A DNA stretch of 64,000 nt from positions 558,001-622,000 of the forward strand of contig CAVPSQ010000010.1 of assembly GCA_963708455.1 (NCBI GenBank), written 5' to 3'. Below are positions 9,316 to 18,355 of the stretch, one piece after another. A model generated the notes under the pieces. The model was not told the DNA's origin and searched no databases. It saw only the letters and a list, made by a program, of their open reading frames with translations. Position 1 is the stretch's first letter, and each line of letters opens with the position of its first letter. The DNA is from CAIMUS01 sp963708455 (GTDB lineage Bacteria; Pseudomonadota; Gammaproteobacteria; Competibacterales; Competibacteraceae). Made by a program: the position numbers and the translations under genes.

Positions 9316-12300
9316 CTACTCTTCCCCCGCCGGCAACTGCCGCGCCAGCGTTTCCCAGAATTCCAGACCAGGGGCGCCCCCTTGTTTCGCCAGGTTGTCC
9401 AGATTCTGGAGAGCTTCCGCCAAACCAATCTCTTTGGCGATCCGGTAAGCCGCCACCCAAGAAGCCAGAGCTTGCTGCGGTTCCTCATTGGTAAGGTGTA
9501 GGTGTCCCATATTGAACAATCCCCGGCATAATCCCGCCCGGTCACCAATCGCCCGGCAGATGGCCAGCGACTGGTGCAGGTAGTCCAGCGCCCTGGCGTA
9601 GTCCCCTTGGGCATGATAAATCTGCGAGAGATTGTTGAGCGTGGTCCCTTTCCCCGCCCGGTCGCCAATCACCCGGCGGATCGCCAGCGACTGTTGCAGA
9701 TAGTCCAGCGCTGTGGCGTAGTCGCCTTGGGCCCGATAAATCTGCGAGAGATTGTTGAGCGTGGTCCCTTCCCCCTCTCGGTTGCCGATAGCCCGGACGA
9801 TGGTCAGCGCCTGTTGCAGGTAGTCCAGCGCCGTGGCGTAGTCCCCTTGGGCATAATAAATCACTGAAAAACTGTTGAGCGTGGCCCCTCCTCCCCCCAC
9901 TCGGTAGCTGATGGCTCGGAAGATAACCAGCGCCTGGTGCAGGTAGTCCAGCGCCGTAGCGTAGTCCCCTTGGGCCTGATAAATCGCCGAGAGATTGTTG
10001 AGCGTGGTCCCTTCCCCCTCCCGGTCGCCGAGGGCCCGGCAGGTCGCCAGCGACTGTTCCAGATAAGTCATGGCGTCGTCATAGTTGCCGACACTGATGG
10101 AAATTATACCGGACCAGTTAAATGCTATTCCCTTGATCTCCTGATCCTGACTCTCCCGCAATACCGGCAGCCACTCCTTGAGCAGGGTGTGATAAAGACC
10201 CTGCCGGTCGAAACGAGGCACAATGACAGCCAGCGCCAGCCGGGCCGCGTCCTCGTCGAGTCCGGCCCGCCGCAGCGCCTCATGGGCGACCAGCGCCTGC
10301 TCCAGGTCGTCTTGCAGATGCTCGAACACCCAGTGCTGATACCGGGCCGCTTGCTGGCGTATCTCCAGCGCCGGCTCGTCCCGCCGCTCCGCCAGCCAGT
10401 CCGCCACCACCGACGACAGCCGATAGCGGTTGAGCCGTAAATCCACATCCCAGTCCACATCCACCAGCGGCAGGCCGGTCAAGCGCCGCAACAAGGCTTC
10501 CACATTCTCCAGATCGCGGGCGATGACCCGCACCCCGTCGGCGATCACCGGCGCGTGATAGGCGCGCAACCGGTTCAGCAGTTCCTGTTCCGGCGCTTGC
10601 AGATAGCCCACCAGGGTCTCCACCGCCATATAGACCCACAACTCCGTCTTGGCCTGCTCCAGTTGCCGCAGGAAAGCCTCTTCATCGGCTGCCGTCCGAC
10701 TCACACCATGAAATAACTCCAGGCCCTTGAAATTGCCGTCCAGTGTTCGGTACAGCCGGCGCAACCGGTCCGGCGGCCAACGGAATCCGGCCAACTGCTG
10801 GTGATAGCGCAGGAAATCGCCATAGCCCGGCGGAGTCAAGGGATAATGGCCGCGACCGGCGCTTTCCCAACCGGGAATGGCCCAACGGGAGGTCAGCAAC
10901 AGCAGCGGTGACGGTCCGCCGGCGGGCCGGCAGGCCTCCAGCCAGGTAGCGATATCCTCATTGACGATCCGCCCGCTGGCCGGGTCCTGCACGGTTTCCA
11001 GATTGTCCAGCAGCAGCGCCAGCCGGTTCTGCGTCTGCCGCAGCAGCGCCTGCACGATCACTTGGGCCTGCGGCAAAGGTCGTAGCCGCCCCAGTTGCCG
11101 GTCCACCTGCTCCCGCAACTTTTCATCCAGTTCCATCAGCAGATCGGCGATGAAATCCGACCAGGGCCGCGCCTCGCGCGCCGTGTAGGCCCGCACCAGA
11201 TAGCCTTCATTCTCCAGCCGTTGAGCGATGCGCCCCGCCAGAGTGGTCTTGCCCTGACCGCCCGCGCCGGTGATCAGCCATTGCCGCGAGCCACTGTGCA
11301 GATGCCGGCCCAGTTCCCGCAAGGCCCGCCGCCGACCGATAAAGGTTTGCGGCAAGGGAATACCGGCCAGTTGCTCGTAACGCAACAAGGGTGGTTGAGG
11401 CCGAACCGGCTGGAAATTCCAGTCGATCAGCAACCGACCCGGATCGCGGCTGTACAGCAGGGGCAGGCACCACTGCCCCCAGGTGAGTTCCGCCAGGCCT
11501 TCTTTAACCGCATCCCGATGGGGACCGCTCAGAGCCAGCGGTTGGGCAATGGCCTGCCGGGCTTCCTGCAAGGCCACATCCAGCTGCTCCCGCCGGCCCA
11601 GAGCGGCGCAGAGTGCTTGCGAGAAACGGGTGCCGGCCACGTCCAGAATGGATTCACGCATGCCGATGACATGCGGCAGACCGGCGTGCAGCAGTTGCCC
11701 GGCCAGGCTGGCGCTCAGATCGGCGGAGGACGATTTGCCGGATTGACAGGCCGACAGCACCACCGCCTGCACCGCGCTGCCCGCGAATGCCTGTGCCAGC
11801 GTAGCGCCCGCTACGGGTGTGGCATGGCCGTCTTCACCCTCGAAGATGAACACCGCTGCCGGCGGTTGAAAAGGAATTTCGCGGAATTCGCCATGGCCGC
11901 TGAGAAACACCAGATGAAAAGTCTCTTCCCGCAGCAGCGCCTGCAAATGAGCGAAGCGCCCATCGTCCGGGGTGGTCAGTTCCACCAAGCCATCCTGAAT
12001 CAGCGGATCCAGCGCCTCCAAGACGGCGGCTTGCTCACCTTCCACATCCAGCCGCTCCTTTTCCGGGTGCAGATCGTCCGGCATGGAGGTGAACAGCAGC
12101 ACCTTCAGCGGACCGGTAGACAATTCCGTCGGCGGCGATTCATCCGCCGTCAGCCGGTGGCTCAGGGTAAAGCCGCGCTGTTGGCCGAGGAAGCCGTGCT
12201 GGGGATGATACAGGCACTCCCAGGGCAGCGACTGCGCCAGCGGATCGGCGCTTGCCACGATCAGCGGCAGAATGCGGGTTCCGGCGGCCTGCCAGGTGGA

Positions 12301-12492
12301 TTCCAGCGCCGCATCCGCCTCCAGTGTCTGCCACAGCACGCCGCCGACGGTCTGCAAATACGCCTCGGTGACGACGTAATGATGGACGTATTTCAGCGCC
12401 AGTTTCCGGGCCAGGTCGACCGCCTGGGGAAACCGCGCCGGCAAATCCGGCGGTGGCTGGAGGATCAAAGGTTCGCTGATGTGGGCCGGCAT
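9316..12492 (-). CDS. CHAT protease - STAND NTPase - TPR protein
   Basis: A 1058-residue, three-part protein. Residues ~110-340 are a CHAT (caspase-like) domain with catalytic His200 in FLSGHGEF and Cys249 in VVLSACQSGKSS. Residues ~390-760 hold a STAND-type NTPase: Walker A GAGGQGKTT (Lys415), LALLLDNLE as Walker B. The C-terminus (~795-1000) has five or more 40-residue TPR units (AQGDYATALDYL) whose DNA repeats about every 120 bp. Known relatives act as signal-sensing proteases in prokaryotic conflict or cell-death systems: TPRs sense, the NTPase oligomerises, CHAT cuts a partner. I chose ATG 12492 because GAAGGAA precedes it and it lies just past the zinc-ribbon gene's stop. The partner substrate is unknown. 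Confidence 0.87.
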   Translation of the reverse strand: MPAHISEPLILQPPPDLPARFPQAVDLARKLALKYVHHYVVTEAYLQTVGGVLWQTLEADAALESTWQAAGTRILPLIVASADPLAQSLPWECLYHPQHGFLGQQRGFTLSHRLTADESPPTELSTGPLKVLLFTSMPDDLHPEKERLDVEGEQAAVLEALDPLIQDGLVELTTPDDGRFAHLQALLREETFHLVFLSGHGEFREIPFQPPAAVFIFEGEDGHATPVAGATLAQAFAGSAVQAVVLSACQSGKSSSADLSASLAGQLLHAGLPHVIGMRESILDVAGTRFSQALCAALGRREQLDVALQEARQAIAQPLALSGPHRDAVKEGLAELTWGQWCLPLLYSRDPGRLLIDWNFQPVRPQPPLLRYEQLAGIPLPQTFIGRRRALRELGRHLHSGSRQWLITGAGGQGKTTLAGRIAQRLENEGYLVRAYTAREARPWSDFIADLLMELDEKLREQVDRQLGRLRPLPQAQVIVQALLRQTQNRLALLLDNLETVQDPASGRIVNEDIATWLEACRPAGGPSPLLLLTSRWAIPGWESAGRGHYPLTPPGYGDFLRYHQQLAGFRWPPDRLRRLYRTLDGNFKGLELFHGVSRTAADEEAFLRQLEQAKTELWVYMAVETLVGYLQAPEQELLNRLRAYHAPVIADGVRVIARDLENVEALLRRLTGLPLVDVDWDVDLRLNRYRLSSVVADWLAERRDEPALEIRQQAARYQHWVFEHLQDDLEQALVAHEALRRAGLDEDAARLALAVIVPRFDRQGLYHTLLKEWLPVLRESQDQEIKGIAFNWSGIISISVGNYDDAMTYLEQSLATCRALGDREGEGTTLNNLSAIYQAQGDYATALDYLHQALVIFRAISYRVGGGGATLNSFSVIYYAQGDYATALDYLQQALTIVRAIGNREGEGTTLNNLSQIYRAQGDYATALDYLQQSLAIRRVIGDRAGKGTTLNNLSQIYHAQGDYARALDYLHQSLAICRAIGDRAGLCRGLFNMGHLHLTNEEPQQALASWVAAYRIAKEIGLAEALQNLDNLAKQGGAPGLEFWETLARQLPAGEE

Positions 12493-12521
12493 GGAAAATT
12501 CCTTCAGATGATGGTTACCTT

Positions 12522-12788
12522 TCAAGAATCGACAGGCTCCAGACCGTCGAACACCCACTCCCGCAAGGCATCGGGTTGGGACAGATCGACCGCCGCGCCG
12601 CTGCGCCGGTGCACGGTGACAGTCCGCACCTGTTCCTGAGAAACCGTCACTCGATTGGCTTTAGCGCAATAAGGACAGGGAACCGATACATCGACCCGAT
12701 TGGCACTGGGCGGGTCGGTATTCAACTCGGCGCTCATCGTGAATACGTCGTGGCAACTCCAACAGCGGATCTGTAACAACTGTTTCAT
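12522..12788 (-). CDS. small zinc-ribbon protein of the CHAT module
   Basis: An 88-residue protein with two CxxC knuckles, CWSC at residues 9-12 and CPYC near residues 38-41, giving a four-cysteine zinc ribbon, followed by a short acidic tail (FDGLEPVDS). It ends 29 bp before the CHAT gene on the same strand, so the two should be one transcript. An almost identical N-terminal 60 residues begins the fused remnant at 22509-22829. No defined function; as the partner of a CHAT protease it could be a regulator or cleavage target (inference). Confidence 0.7.
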   Translation of the reverse strand: MKQLLQIRCWSCHDVFTMSAELNTDPPSANRVDVSVPCPYCAKANRVTVSQEQVRTVTVHRRSGAAVDLSQPDALREWVFDGLEPVDS

Positions 12789-12813
12789 GACAGGTACTCC
12801 ATAACAACTCGGT

Positions 12814-12897
12814 TATCCACTTAAGGTGGGACACTTAAAGTGCCGGCGAGGACGCCGGCGCTCCCAGGAGCGGATCGTCCCACCTCAAGTAGGTGGC
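12814..12897. mobile_element. MITE-like element with inverted ends and family B core
   Basis: Left end TATCCACTTAAGGTGGGAC, right end GTCCCACCTCAAGTAGGTGG, about 84 bp in all, enclosing one family B palindrome. Very similar elements are at 22855-22949 and 61416-61664. No coding capacity. Confidence 0.7.
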
Positions 12898-12902
12898 CTA
12901 AC

Positions 12903-13346
12903 TCAGACCAGCACCGCCGCGGCGGCAAGGGCGATGCCGATAAAGAACAACGGGATAGCCCACAGTAACAGCCGCCGCTTGTCCTGGGCACTTTGTTGCA
13001 GGAATTCCTCGATGGTCAACGGTCCTTTCGATTTGGCACGACCGACACGCTGCACCGCGTCGTGCAACACCGCATAGCGATGCGGAAACAGCGCCCGCAA
13101 CGTCGCCACCAGCGCCAGCAGCCAGAAACCGAAGGCGGCGGCCACCAGTGACACAACAGGGGATTGATTCGTCACCAGCTTCAGCGCGGCGGCGTAAAGG
13201 CCCGGAATCGCCAGTTCCAGCTTGAGCAGTTCCTTGGCCAGATCGACATAGAGATCGGCCTGCTTGATAACGGCGTCGTGATAAGCCTTCAGCAGCGCAT
13301 CATCAGTGGGCTGTGGCGGCTGGCCGTTCTGGATTTGAGTGTTCAT
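12903..13346 (-). CDS. two-helix membrane protein of the CHAT module
   Basis: A 147-residue protein with a hydrophilic N-terminus and two predicted membrane helices, one around residues 63-86 (VAAAFGFWLLALVATLRALF) and one at the very C-terminus (LLLWAIPLFFIGIALAAAAV). The loop between them is basic. A close paralogue is at 22961-23404, again directly upstream of a zinc-ribbon gene. I do not recognise a named family. Membrane proteins next to sensor proteases are often their effectors, for example pore formers, but that is inference here. A short MITE separates it from the zinc-ribbon gene on the same strand. Confidence 0.7.
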   Translation of the reverse strand: MNTQIQNGQPPQPTDDALLKAYHDAVIKQADLYVDLAKELLKLELAIPGLYAAALKLVTNQSPVVSLVAAAFGFWLLALVATLRALFPHRYAVLHDAVQRVGRAKSKGPLTIEEFLQQSAQDKRRLLLWAIPLFFIGIALAAAAVLV

Positions 13347-13373
13347 ATAAATTTTTAAGCGGATTCAAAGGGA

Positions 13374-13408
13374 TATAATAAGCATAGCCATTCACAGGCA
13401 GAAACACC
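13374..13408 (+). promoter_or_regulatory. repeated promoter-leader, copy 1
   Basis: TATAAT (13374-13379) then AGCATAGCCATTCACAGGCA and GAAACACC before ATG 13409. The same leader recurs at 14409-14447 and 23431-23467, so it is a conserved promoter plus 5' leader. A clear -35 was not found. Confidence 0.6.
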
Positions 13409-13538
13409 ATGCAATACCAACTGATCGTAGCCACCGACCCGGAGCGTGCCCTGGGAGATTGCCCGGTCCGGCGTGGGTCAGTGGCCCCTGCTGGAGCGCA
13501 ATCTGATGGTGTGGCGGCAGGTTACAGACAATGGCTGA
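13409..13538 (+). pseudogene. internally deleted N-terminus of a second CHAT-family gene
   Basis: It begins MQYQLIVATDPE, the same start as the longer remnant at 23468. After about 12 codons the sequence jumps, one frame over, to PWEIARSGVGQWPLLERN, then a stop at 13536. The LIVATDP start and the PWEIAR segment are both typical of the N-terminal region of CHAT proteins, so roughly 130 codons are missing between them and everything after is lost. It is divergent from the zinc-ribbon/CHAT operon. Confidence 0.55.
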
Positions 13539-13547
13539 GCACTCCTG

Positions 13548-14051
13548 CTAACCCGCCCGCAGGGCGCGAATATCCTTCAGCAACCGGTAGAGAAGGAAGG
13601 GATCGCCGGGAAACGACTCGAAGCCAAGATAGGTATAGAACTGCCGGGCGGTATCGTTCTTCGCGTGGACGAGCAGGGTACGGACACCCGCCATATCGGC
13701 GACTTGGAGCGTCCGCCGCATGGCGTCAGTGACAAGGGCGGCCCCAAGGCCTTTGCCTTGCCAATGACGATCCACGGCAAGGCAGGCGAGAAGAATGGCA
13801 GGGATCGGATAACGTGGAATACCCTTGGCAAGACGCTCTGGCGCGTCCTCATAATTGACGCTGCCGACAACGAGCGTGTGATACCCAATGATCGCCTGCC
13901 CGATGACGGCGACATAGGTCTGCGAGATATTCGCGCGCTGGCCAGTGAGTGCGTGGAGCCGGATAAAACCGTTCAGCGCCGCATTGCCACAATCAAAGCT
14001 CGTCGGATCGTGCGCGAGCGTCAGTTTGGCGATGCTGGGCTTTTCATCCAT
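13548..14051 (-). CDS. GNAT acetyltransferase, TacT-like toxin
   Basis: A 167-residue GNAT-fold protein. The acetyl-CoA loop is RHWQGKGLGAAL and the C-terminal FYTYLGFESF carries the expected Tyr. Together with the upstream DUF1778 gene it fits the TacA-TacT type II system, whose toxin acetylates the amino group of charged tRNAs and blocks translation. The N-terminus ALNGFI and the PAILLACLAVD strand match that subfamily. The gap to the antitoxin gene is 10 bp. Its specific target amino acid cannot be read from the sequence. Confidence 0.88.
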   Translation of the reverse strand: MDEKPSIAKLTLAHDPTSFDCGNAALNGFIRLHALTGQRANISQTYVAVIGQAIIGYHTLVVGSVNYEDAPERLAKGIPRYPIPAILLACLAVDRHWQGKGLGAALVTDAMRRTLQVADMAGVRTLLVHAKNDTARQFYTYLGFESFPGDPFLLYRLLKDIRALRAG

Positions 14052-14061
14052 ACAGCCCGCT

Positions 14062-14337
14062 TCAATCCAGGAGGGTTGGTTCGTTTAGGAGGCGCTCCAG
14101 GCGAGGATGCCGACGCGGCGGCTCATCAAGCGCGGCCATGAAGGCCGTCCATTGTTCGGCATTCAAGCCTATATGGGAGCGTTCGGCGAGAACGGCGCTT
14201 GCCGAATTAAGGGCGCTTTCAAGCACGAATTGGCTGATCGTGGTATGGCGCTCCTTCGCGGCTTGTTGAAGGAGTCGCTTGGCCTCCGGCGTGATGCGGA
14301 TGTCGAGCTTATCGGATCGAGTGGATGGTGTTGGCAT
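14062..14337 (-). CDS. DUF1778 antitoxin, TacA-like
   Basis: A 91-residue ribbon-helix-helix protein: DKLDIRITPEAKRLLQQAA followed by TTISQFVLESA, the DUF1778 signature. The C-terminal part (DEPPRRHPRLERLL) is the toxin-binding tail. It lies directly upstream of the GNAT gene on the same strand. The pair would be autoregulated from the gap at 14338-14400. Confidence 0.88.
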   Translation of the reverse strand: MPTPSTRSDKLDIRITPEAKRLLQQAAKERHTTISQFVLESALNSASAVLAERSHIGLNAEQWTAFMAALDEPPRRHPRLERLLNEPTLLD

Positions 14338-14408
14338 AGGACTCTCCTTTCTGACTGAATATAGCCAATTGTCATGACAATGACCAGATAAATCTACCCT
14401 TCAAAAAG

Positions 14409-14447
14409 GTATACAATTAGCATAGCCATTCACAGGAAGGAAGGCCA
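14409..14447 (+). promoter_or_regulatory. repeated promoter-leader, copy 2
   Basis: GTATACAATTAGCATAGCCA then TTCACAGGAAGG. It matches the leader at 13374 and 23431, but here it runs into a family A repeat and no CHAT-type start follows, so the original downstream gene appears replaced by the hsd operon. Confidence 0.55.
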
Positions 14448-14519
14448 TGATCATCGTTTCGGCCAGCCGGAAAAACCTGGATTACGCTTCGCAAGCTTGG
14501 CTCCATCCAGGCTACGCCG
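14448..14519 (+). repeat. family A palindromic repeat, copy 2
   Basis: ATGATCATCGTTTCGGCCAG then the CCTGGATTACGCTTCGCAAG...ATCCAGG hairpin. It sits between the copied leader and hsdR, so hsdR is probably read from this leader or from an unrecognised promoter after the repeat. Confidence 0.85.
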
Positions 14520-14564
14520 CTACGATTACGACTCAAGAACGCACGCAAAGAACAGCACAAGAGT

Positions 14565-16711
14565 ATGATCACCGGCAATGAAGCGTTCTCGCGCGTCGTC
14601 ATCGAACGCCCAGCTCGCCGCTCAGGGTTGGAATACGCAGGACCCGAACAGCGTTCGCTATGAAGTCGTCCTGCCGGACCGCACGCGGGCGGACTATGTG
14701 CTCTGTGATCGACATGGCCGGGCGCTGGCCGTCATCGAGGCCAAGCGCTTCTCCCTGAGTCCCGAGGACGGGGCGCAACAGGCGCAAGATTATGCCCGCC
14801 AACTGCTTGTTCCTTATGTGTTTCTGGCCAATGGCCAGGAAATCCGCTTCTGGGAATGGGAACGGGAAGCCTACGCCCACCCGGTCAAAACCTTCTTCAA
14901 ACAGACGGACCTGGAACGGCGTTGCGCCACCCGCCAACTGCGGCAAGACCCGCTCGCCGTGCCGATCGATCACCGGATCGCCGGGCGTGACTATCAAAAA
15001 GAGGGTATCGATACGCTGTGCCGCGAGCTGCAGCAGGGTCGCCGCAAGCTGCTGGTCGAGATGGCGACCGGTGCCGGCAAAACCCGGCTGGCGGCGGCTC
15101 TGATCAAGCGGCTGTTCCTGGCCAATTCCATTACCCGCGTGCTGTTCCTGGTGGACCGGATTCCGCTCGCCAGGCAAACCGAGGACGCCTTCGCCGAACA
15201 TCTACCGGATTATCCGAGCTATGTGCTGCGCGCCGGCCGCCGCTTCCAGGACGAGAAGCAGATCACCATCACCACGCTGCAAAGCATGATCAACATCTAC
15301 GGCGATTATTCATCGGGCTATTTCGATCTGATTATCAGCGACAAGTGCCACCGGAGCATTTACGGCCAGTGGAGCGGCGTGCTGAAACACTTCGACGGGA
15401 TTCAGCTCGGCTTGACGGCGACGCCCTGCGTGGCGGGTGAAGAGTTCGACGATACAGAGGACACGCTGTTCGTGCGCGACACGCTGCGCTTCTTCGAGGT
15501 GGAGCAGCCGACTTTCATCTACAAACTGAAAGACGCGATCCGCGACGGCTACCTCGCCCCGTATCAGATTTATAAAGCCCAGACCGTCAAGACGGCCGCG
15601 GAAGGCGGCTTCGAGGTCAAGCGTGCCGAGTTGGACTGGTCGGCCATGGATGCCGGGACTCGCGCCGAATTCGAGCAGTTGTTCGGGGAAAAGCCCAGCA
15701 TCGTAGTCGATCCGGCGGCCCTGGAACGGCGCTTCACCATCCCGGAACGCAATCGGGCAATCGTGCGCGAATTCCGCCAGGTGCTCGACAATGGCTATTG
15801 CGACAGCAAGGGCGTGCTGAGAAAACCGCTCATCGGCAAAACCATCGTGTTTGCGGTCAGCAAGCGCCACGCCGAGACTCTGGCCCAACTGTTCGACGCT
15901 GAATTCCGCGACCGCAAAGAAACGCCCGAAGTCCGTTATGCCGATTATGTCGTCTCCGGTATGGGCGGCAACGACACCCTCGACGCCATGAGCACGATTC
16001 GCCGCTTCAAGCGCGAGCCGTTTCCCCAGATTCTGGTCTCGGTGAACATGCTGGACACCGGCTTCGACTGCCCCGAAGTGGTCAATCTGGTATTCGCCCG
16101 CTTCACCCGCTCGGCCATTCTCTACCAGCAAATGCGCGGGCGCGGCGCCCGCAAGCTACCGGGCAAGCCCAATTTCACCATCTTCGATTTCGTGGGCGTC
16201 TGCGACTATCACGGCGACGCCGACGAACTGGGTGAAGGCGGCGTCGTCATGGAAAAGCCCAAGCTAAAGAAATACCAGGCGCGCCGGCTGCTGGCGCTCG
16301 ATATCGACGATCATATCGACCCCACGACGCGGGAGTGGATCACCCTCGATGAGGACGGCAACATGGTTTTCCCGGCAGCCTCCGCGCAGAAGGCGGCCGA
16401 GTTGGGTGCGCGCTTCGAGGCCTGGCTGCTCGCTCAGGCCGGGCTGACGCCGACCGAGGAAAGCTGGCTGCGGCTGATCGGCCATCAGACTCAGAGCAAA
16501 CGCCGATACGATGGACGAATTCAGCGCCGCGCATTTCGCGTTTCATCCCTTTACCCTGATGGGCGGCCTGCCGCAAGCGGTGCGGGTGTTCAGCGGCGAG
16601 GCTCGTCTCGAGGCGCTGCTTGACGGCCTCAATGCCGCGGTCTTTGCAACCGGCGAGAGCGGCGGCGCGACGCCCAGGCAAGCCAGCGGCGAGCAGCCGT
16701 CCATACATTAA
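14565..16711 (+). pseudogene. hsdR: type I restriction enzyme R subunit, two frameshifts and altered DEAD box
   Basis: Motor and nuclease subunit of the type I system. The nuclease motif is visible (RADYVLCD ... AVIEAKR), then Walker A EMATGAGKTRLAA and helicase motif GLTATP. The main frame runs 14578-16623. At the start, ATG 14565 opens MITGNEAFSRVVI in another frame; removing one A near 14600 gives VVIDAQLAAQGWNT. Near 16490 an extra C shifts the frame; without it the protein continues QIRANADTMDEFSAAHFAFH to 16711. The DEAD-box motif reads SDKCH: Lys (codon 15343-15345) replaces the catalytic Glu. All three points argue for a dead restriction activity, unless they are sequence errors. Confidence 0.85.
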
Positions 16712-16729
16712 TTCCCGAGGACAGGAACC

Positions 16730-18355
16730 ATGCCCTTGACCCCCGACATGCGGCGGTCCATCGATCAGATTCGTGATTATCTCTATGGCGGCGGTTATCC
16801 CGATCCGGTCACCAATGCCGAACAGTTATCGTTTCTGTTCTTCTTCTATCTGATCGAGGGGATCGACGCCGAGAATGTGCTGAAAGCCCGGGTGCTGAAA
16901 CAACCTTACGAAAGTATGTTCGCGGGGGAGTGGCAATTGAAGAACCCGCTGAACGCTCCGGCGGGAGGTTTCGCGACCATCCCGCGGGACCGCTTTCGCT
17001 GGTCGGTCTGGGCGAAAGGGCTGTCGGGTGAATCCCTGGTCCGCTTCCTGCGCGATGAGGTGTTCGCCTTCTTCGGCGAATTGGGCGAGAAAGCGGCGCA
17101 TAATTTCATGCACGGCGCCCGTCTCACGATTGACGAGCCGACCGTCTTAACCCAGGTCATCAATCTGGTGGACGGTCTGCGGCTTGATCAAGCCGACGCC
17201 GACACCAAGGGCGATTTGTTCGAGCATGTGCTCAAGCAGATCAAACAGGCGGGTGAGCTGGGCCAGTTCCGCACGCCGCGGCATATCATCCGCGCCATGG
17301 TCGAGATGATCGATCCGAAGATCGGCGAGACGATTTATGATCCCGCTGCGGGTACGGCGGGCTTCCTGGTCGCCGCCTACAATCATATTCGGCTGGCGAA
17401 TTCCTCGCCGAGCGCGATTCAGGAAGTCGACATCGACGGCAGGAAACAACGGCGCGGCCTGGGTGACCGTCTGGCGGCGGCCCAGGTCTCGGCGCTGCAA
17501 ACGGCCACTTTCTTCGGCAACGATGTTGATCCGAAGATGATCCGCCTCGCCACCATGAATTTGACGCTGCGCGGTCTGGCCAATGTCCGCATCTTGCTGC
17601 GCAACGTGCTGACGACGACCTTCGACGCCGGGAAACGGGCCGAATTCTCGCTGCCCGCCGATGGCTATCAGATGGTGCTCGCCAATCCGCCGTTTTCGGG
17701 GCGGGTGGATAAGGATCGCATCGTCGAGGAAGTGCGCGTCGGGACTTCGTCGGCAACGGAACTACTGTTCCTGAAATATATGCTGGACAGTCTGCGCTCT
17801 GGCGGTCGCTGCGGCGTCATCGTGCCGGAAGGGGTGCTGTTCGGCTCGACCAGCGCCCATAAGGAGCTGCGCCGCCAACTCATCGAGAACAACCGCGTCG
17901 AGGCGGTGCTGTCGCTGCCGGGCGGGGTGTTCCAGCCCTATTCGGGCGTCAAAACGTCAGCGCTGTTCTTCAGGAAGGGCGGCAATACCGAGCGCGTGCT
18001 GTTCCTGCACGCCGACAATGACGGCTATAAGCTCGACGCCAACCACGACACGCCTATCGAACAGGACGATCTGCCCGAGTTGATAGCCGCCTATCACCAT
18101 AAAGACGAGCGCTGGTTCGATTGGACCTTGCGTGATGCGGCGAAAGAGTGGACGGCGAAATGGTGGTTTGCCGACGCGGCCACGCTGCGCGCCAATGACT
18201 TCAATCTTTCGGCGGGGCGCTATCGGCCCATGAGCCAGGCGGCGGTCGAGCATCGGGATCCGCGCGAATTGCTGGATGAGTTGGCGGCTATTGAGGCGGA
18301 GATTGCGGAGGAGGTGGAGGCGTTGCGGGCGGTTTTGGTCGAGGTAAACCGATGA
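16730..18355 (+). CDS. hsdM: type I restriction-modification M subunit
   Basis: A 541-residue N6-adenine methyltransferase. The N-terminal helical domain (RRSIDQIRDYLYGGGYPDPV) is followed by the SAM-binding segment DPAAGTAGFLVAAYNHI and the catalytic motif NPPFSGRVD. GQFRTPRHIIRAMVEMIDP is also typical of HsdM. Together with HsdS it methylates the recognition sequence. It starts 18 bp after the hsdR end and its stop overlaps the hsdS start (ATGA, 18352-18355), so the three are one operon in the order R-M-S. No damage is visible, so modification may persist even though hsdR looks broken. Confidence 0.93.
   Translation: MPLTPDMRRSIDQIRDYLYGGGYPDPVTNAEQLSFLFFFYLIEGIDAENVLKARVLKQPYESMFAGEWQLKNPLNAPAGGFATIPRDRFRWSVWAKGLSGESLVRFLRDEVFAFFGELGEKAAHNFMHGARLTIDEPTVLTQVINLVDGLRLDQADADTKGDLFEHVLKQIKQAGELGQFRTPRHIIRAMVEMIDPKIGETIYDPAAGTAGFLVAAYNHIRLANSSPSAIQEVDIDGRKQRRGLGDRLAAAQVSALQTATFFGNDVDPKMIRLATMNLTLRGLANVRILLRNVLTTTFDAGKRAEFSLPADGYQMVLANPPFSGRVDKDRIVEEVRVGTSSATELLFLKYMLDSLRSGGRCGVIVPEGVLFGSTSAHKELRRQLIENNRVEAVLSLPGGVFQPYSGVKTSALFFRKGGNTERVLFLHADNDGYKLDANHDTPIEQDDLPELIAAYHHKDERWFDWTLRDAAKEWTAKWWFADAATLRANDFNLSAGRYRPMSQAAVEHRDPRELLDELAAIEAEIAEEVEALRAVLVEVNR

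Noticed and set aside
11095..12639. A 514-codon plus-strand frame
   Set aside because: Antisense to the CHAT domain region; composition is that of a GC-rich shadow frame.
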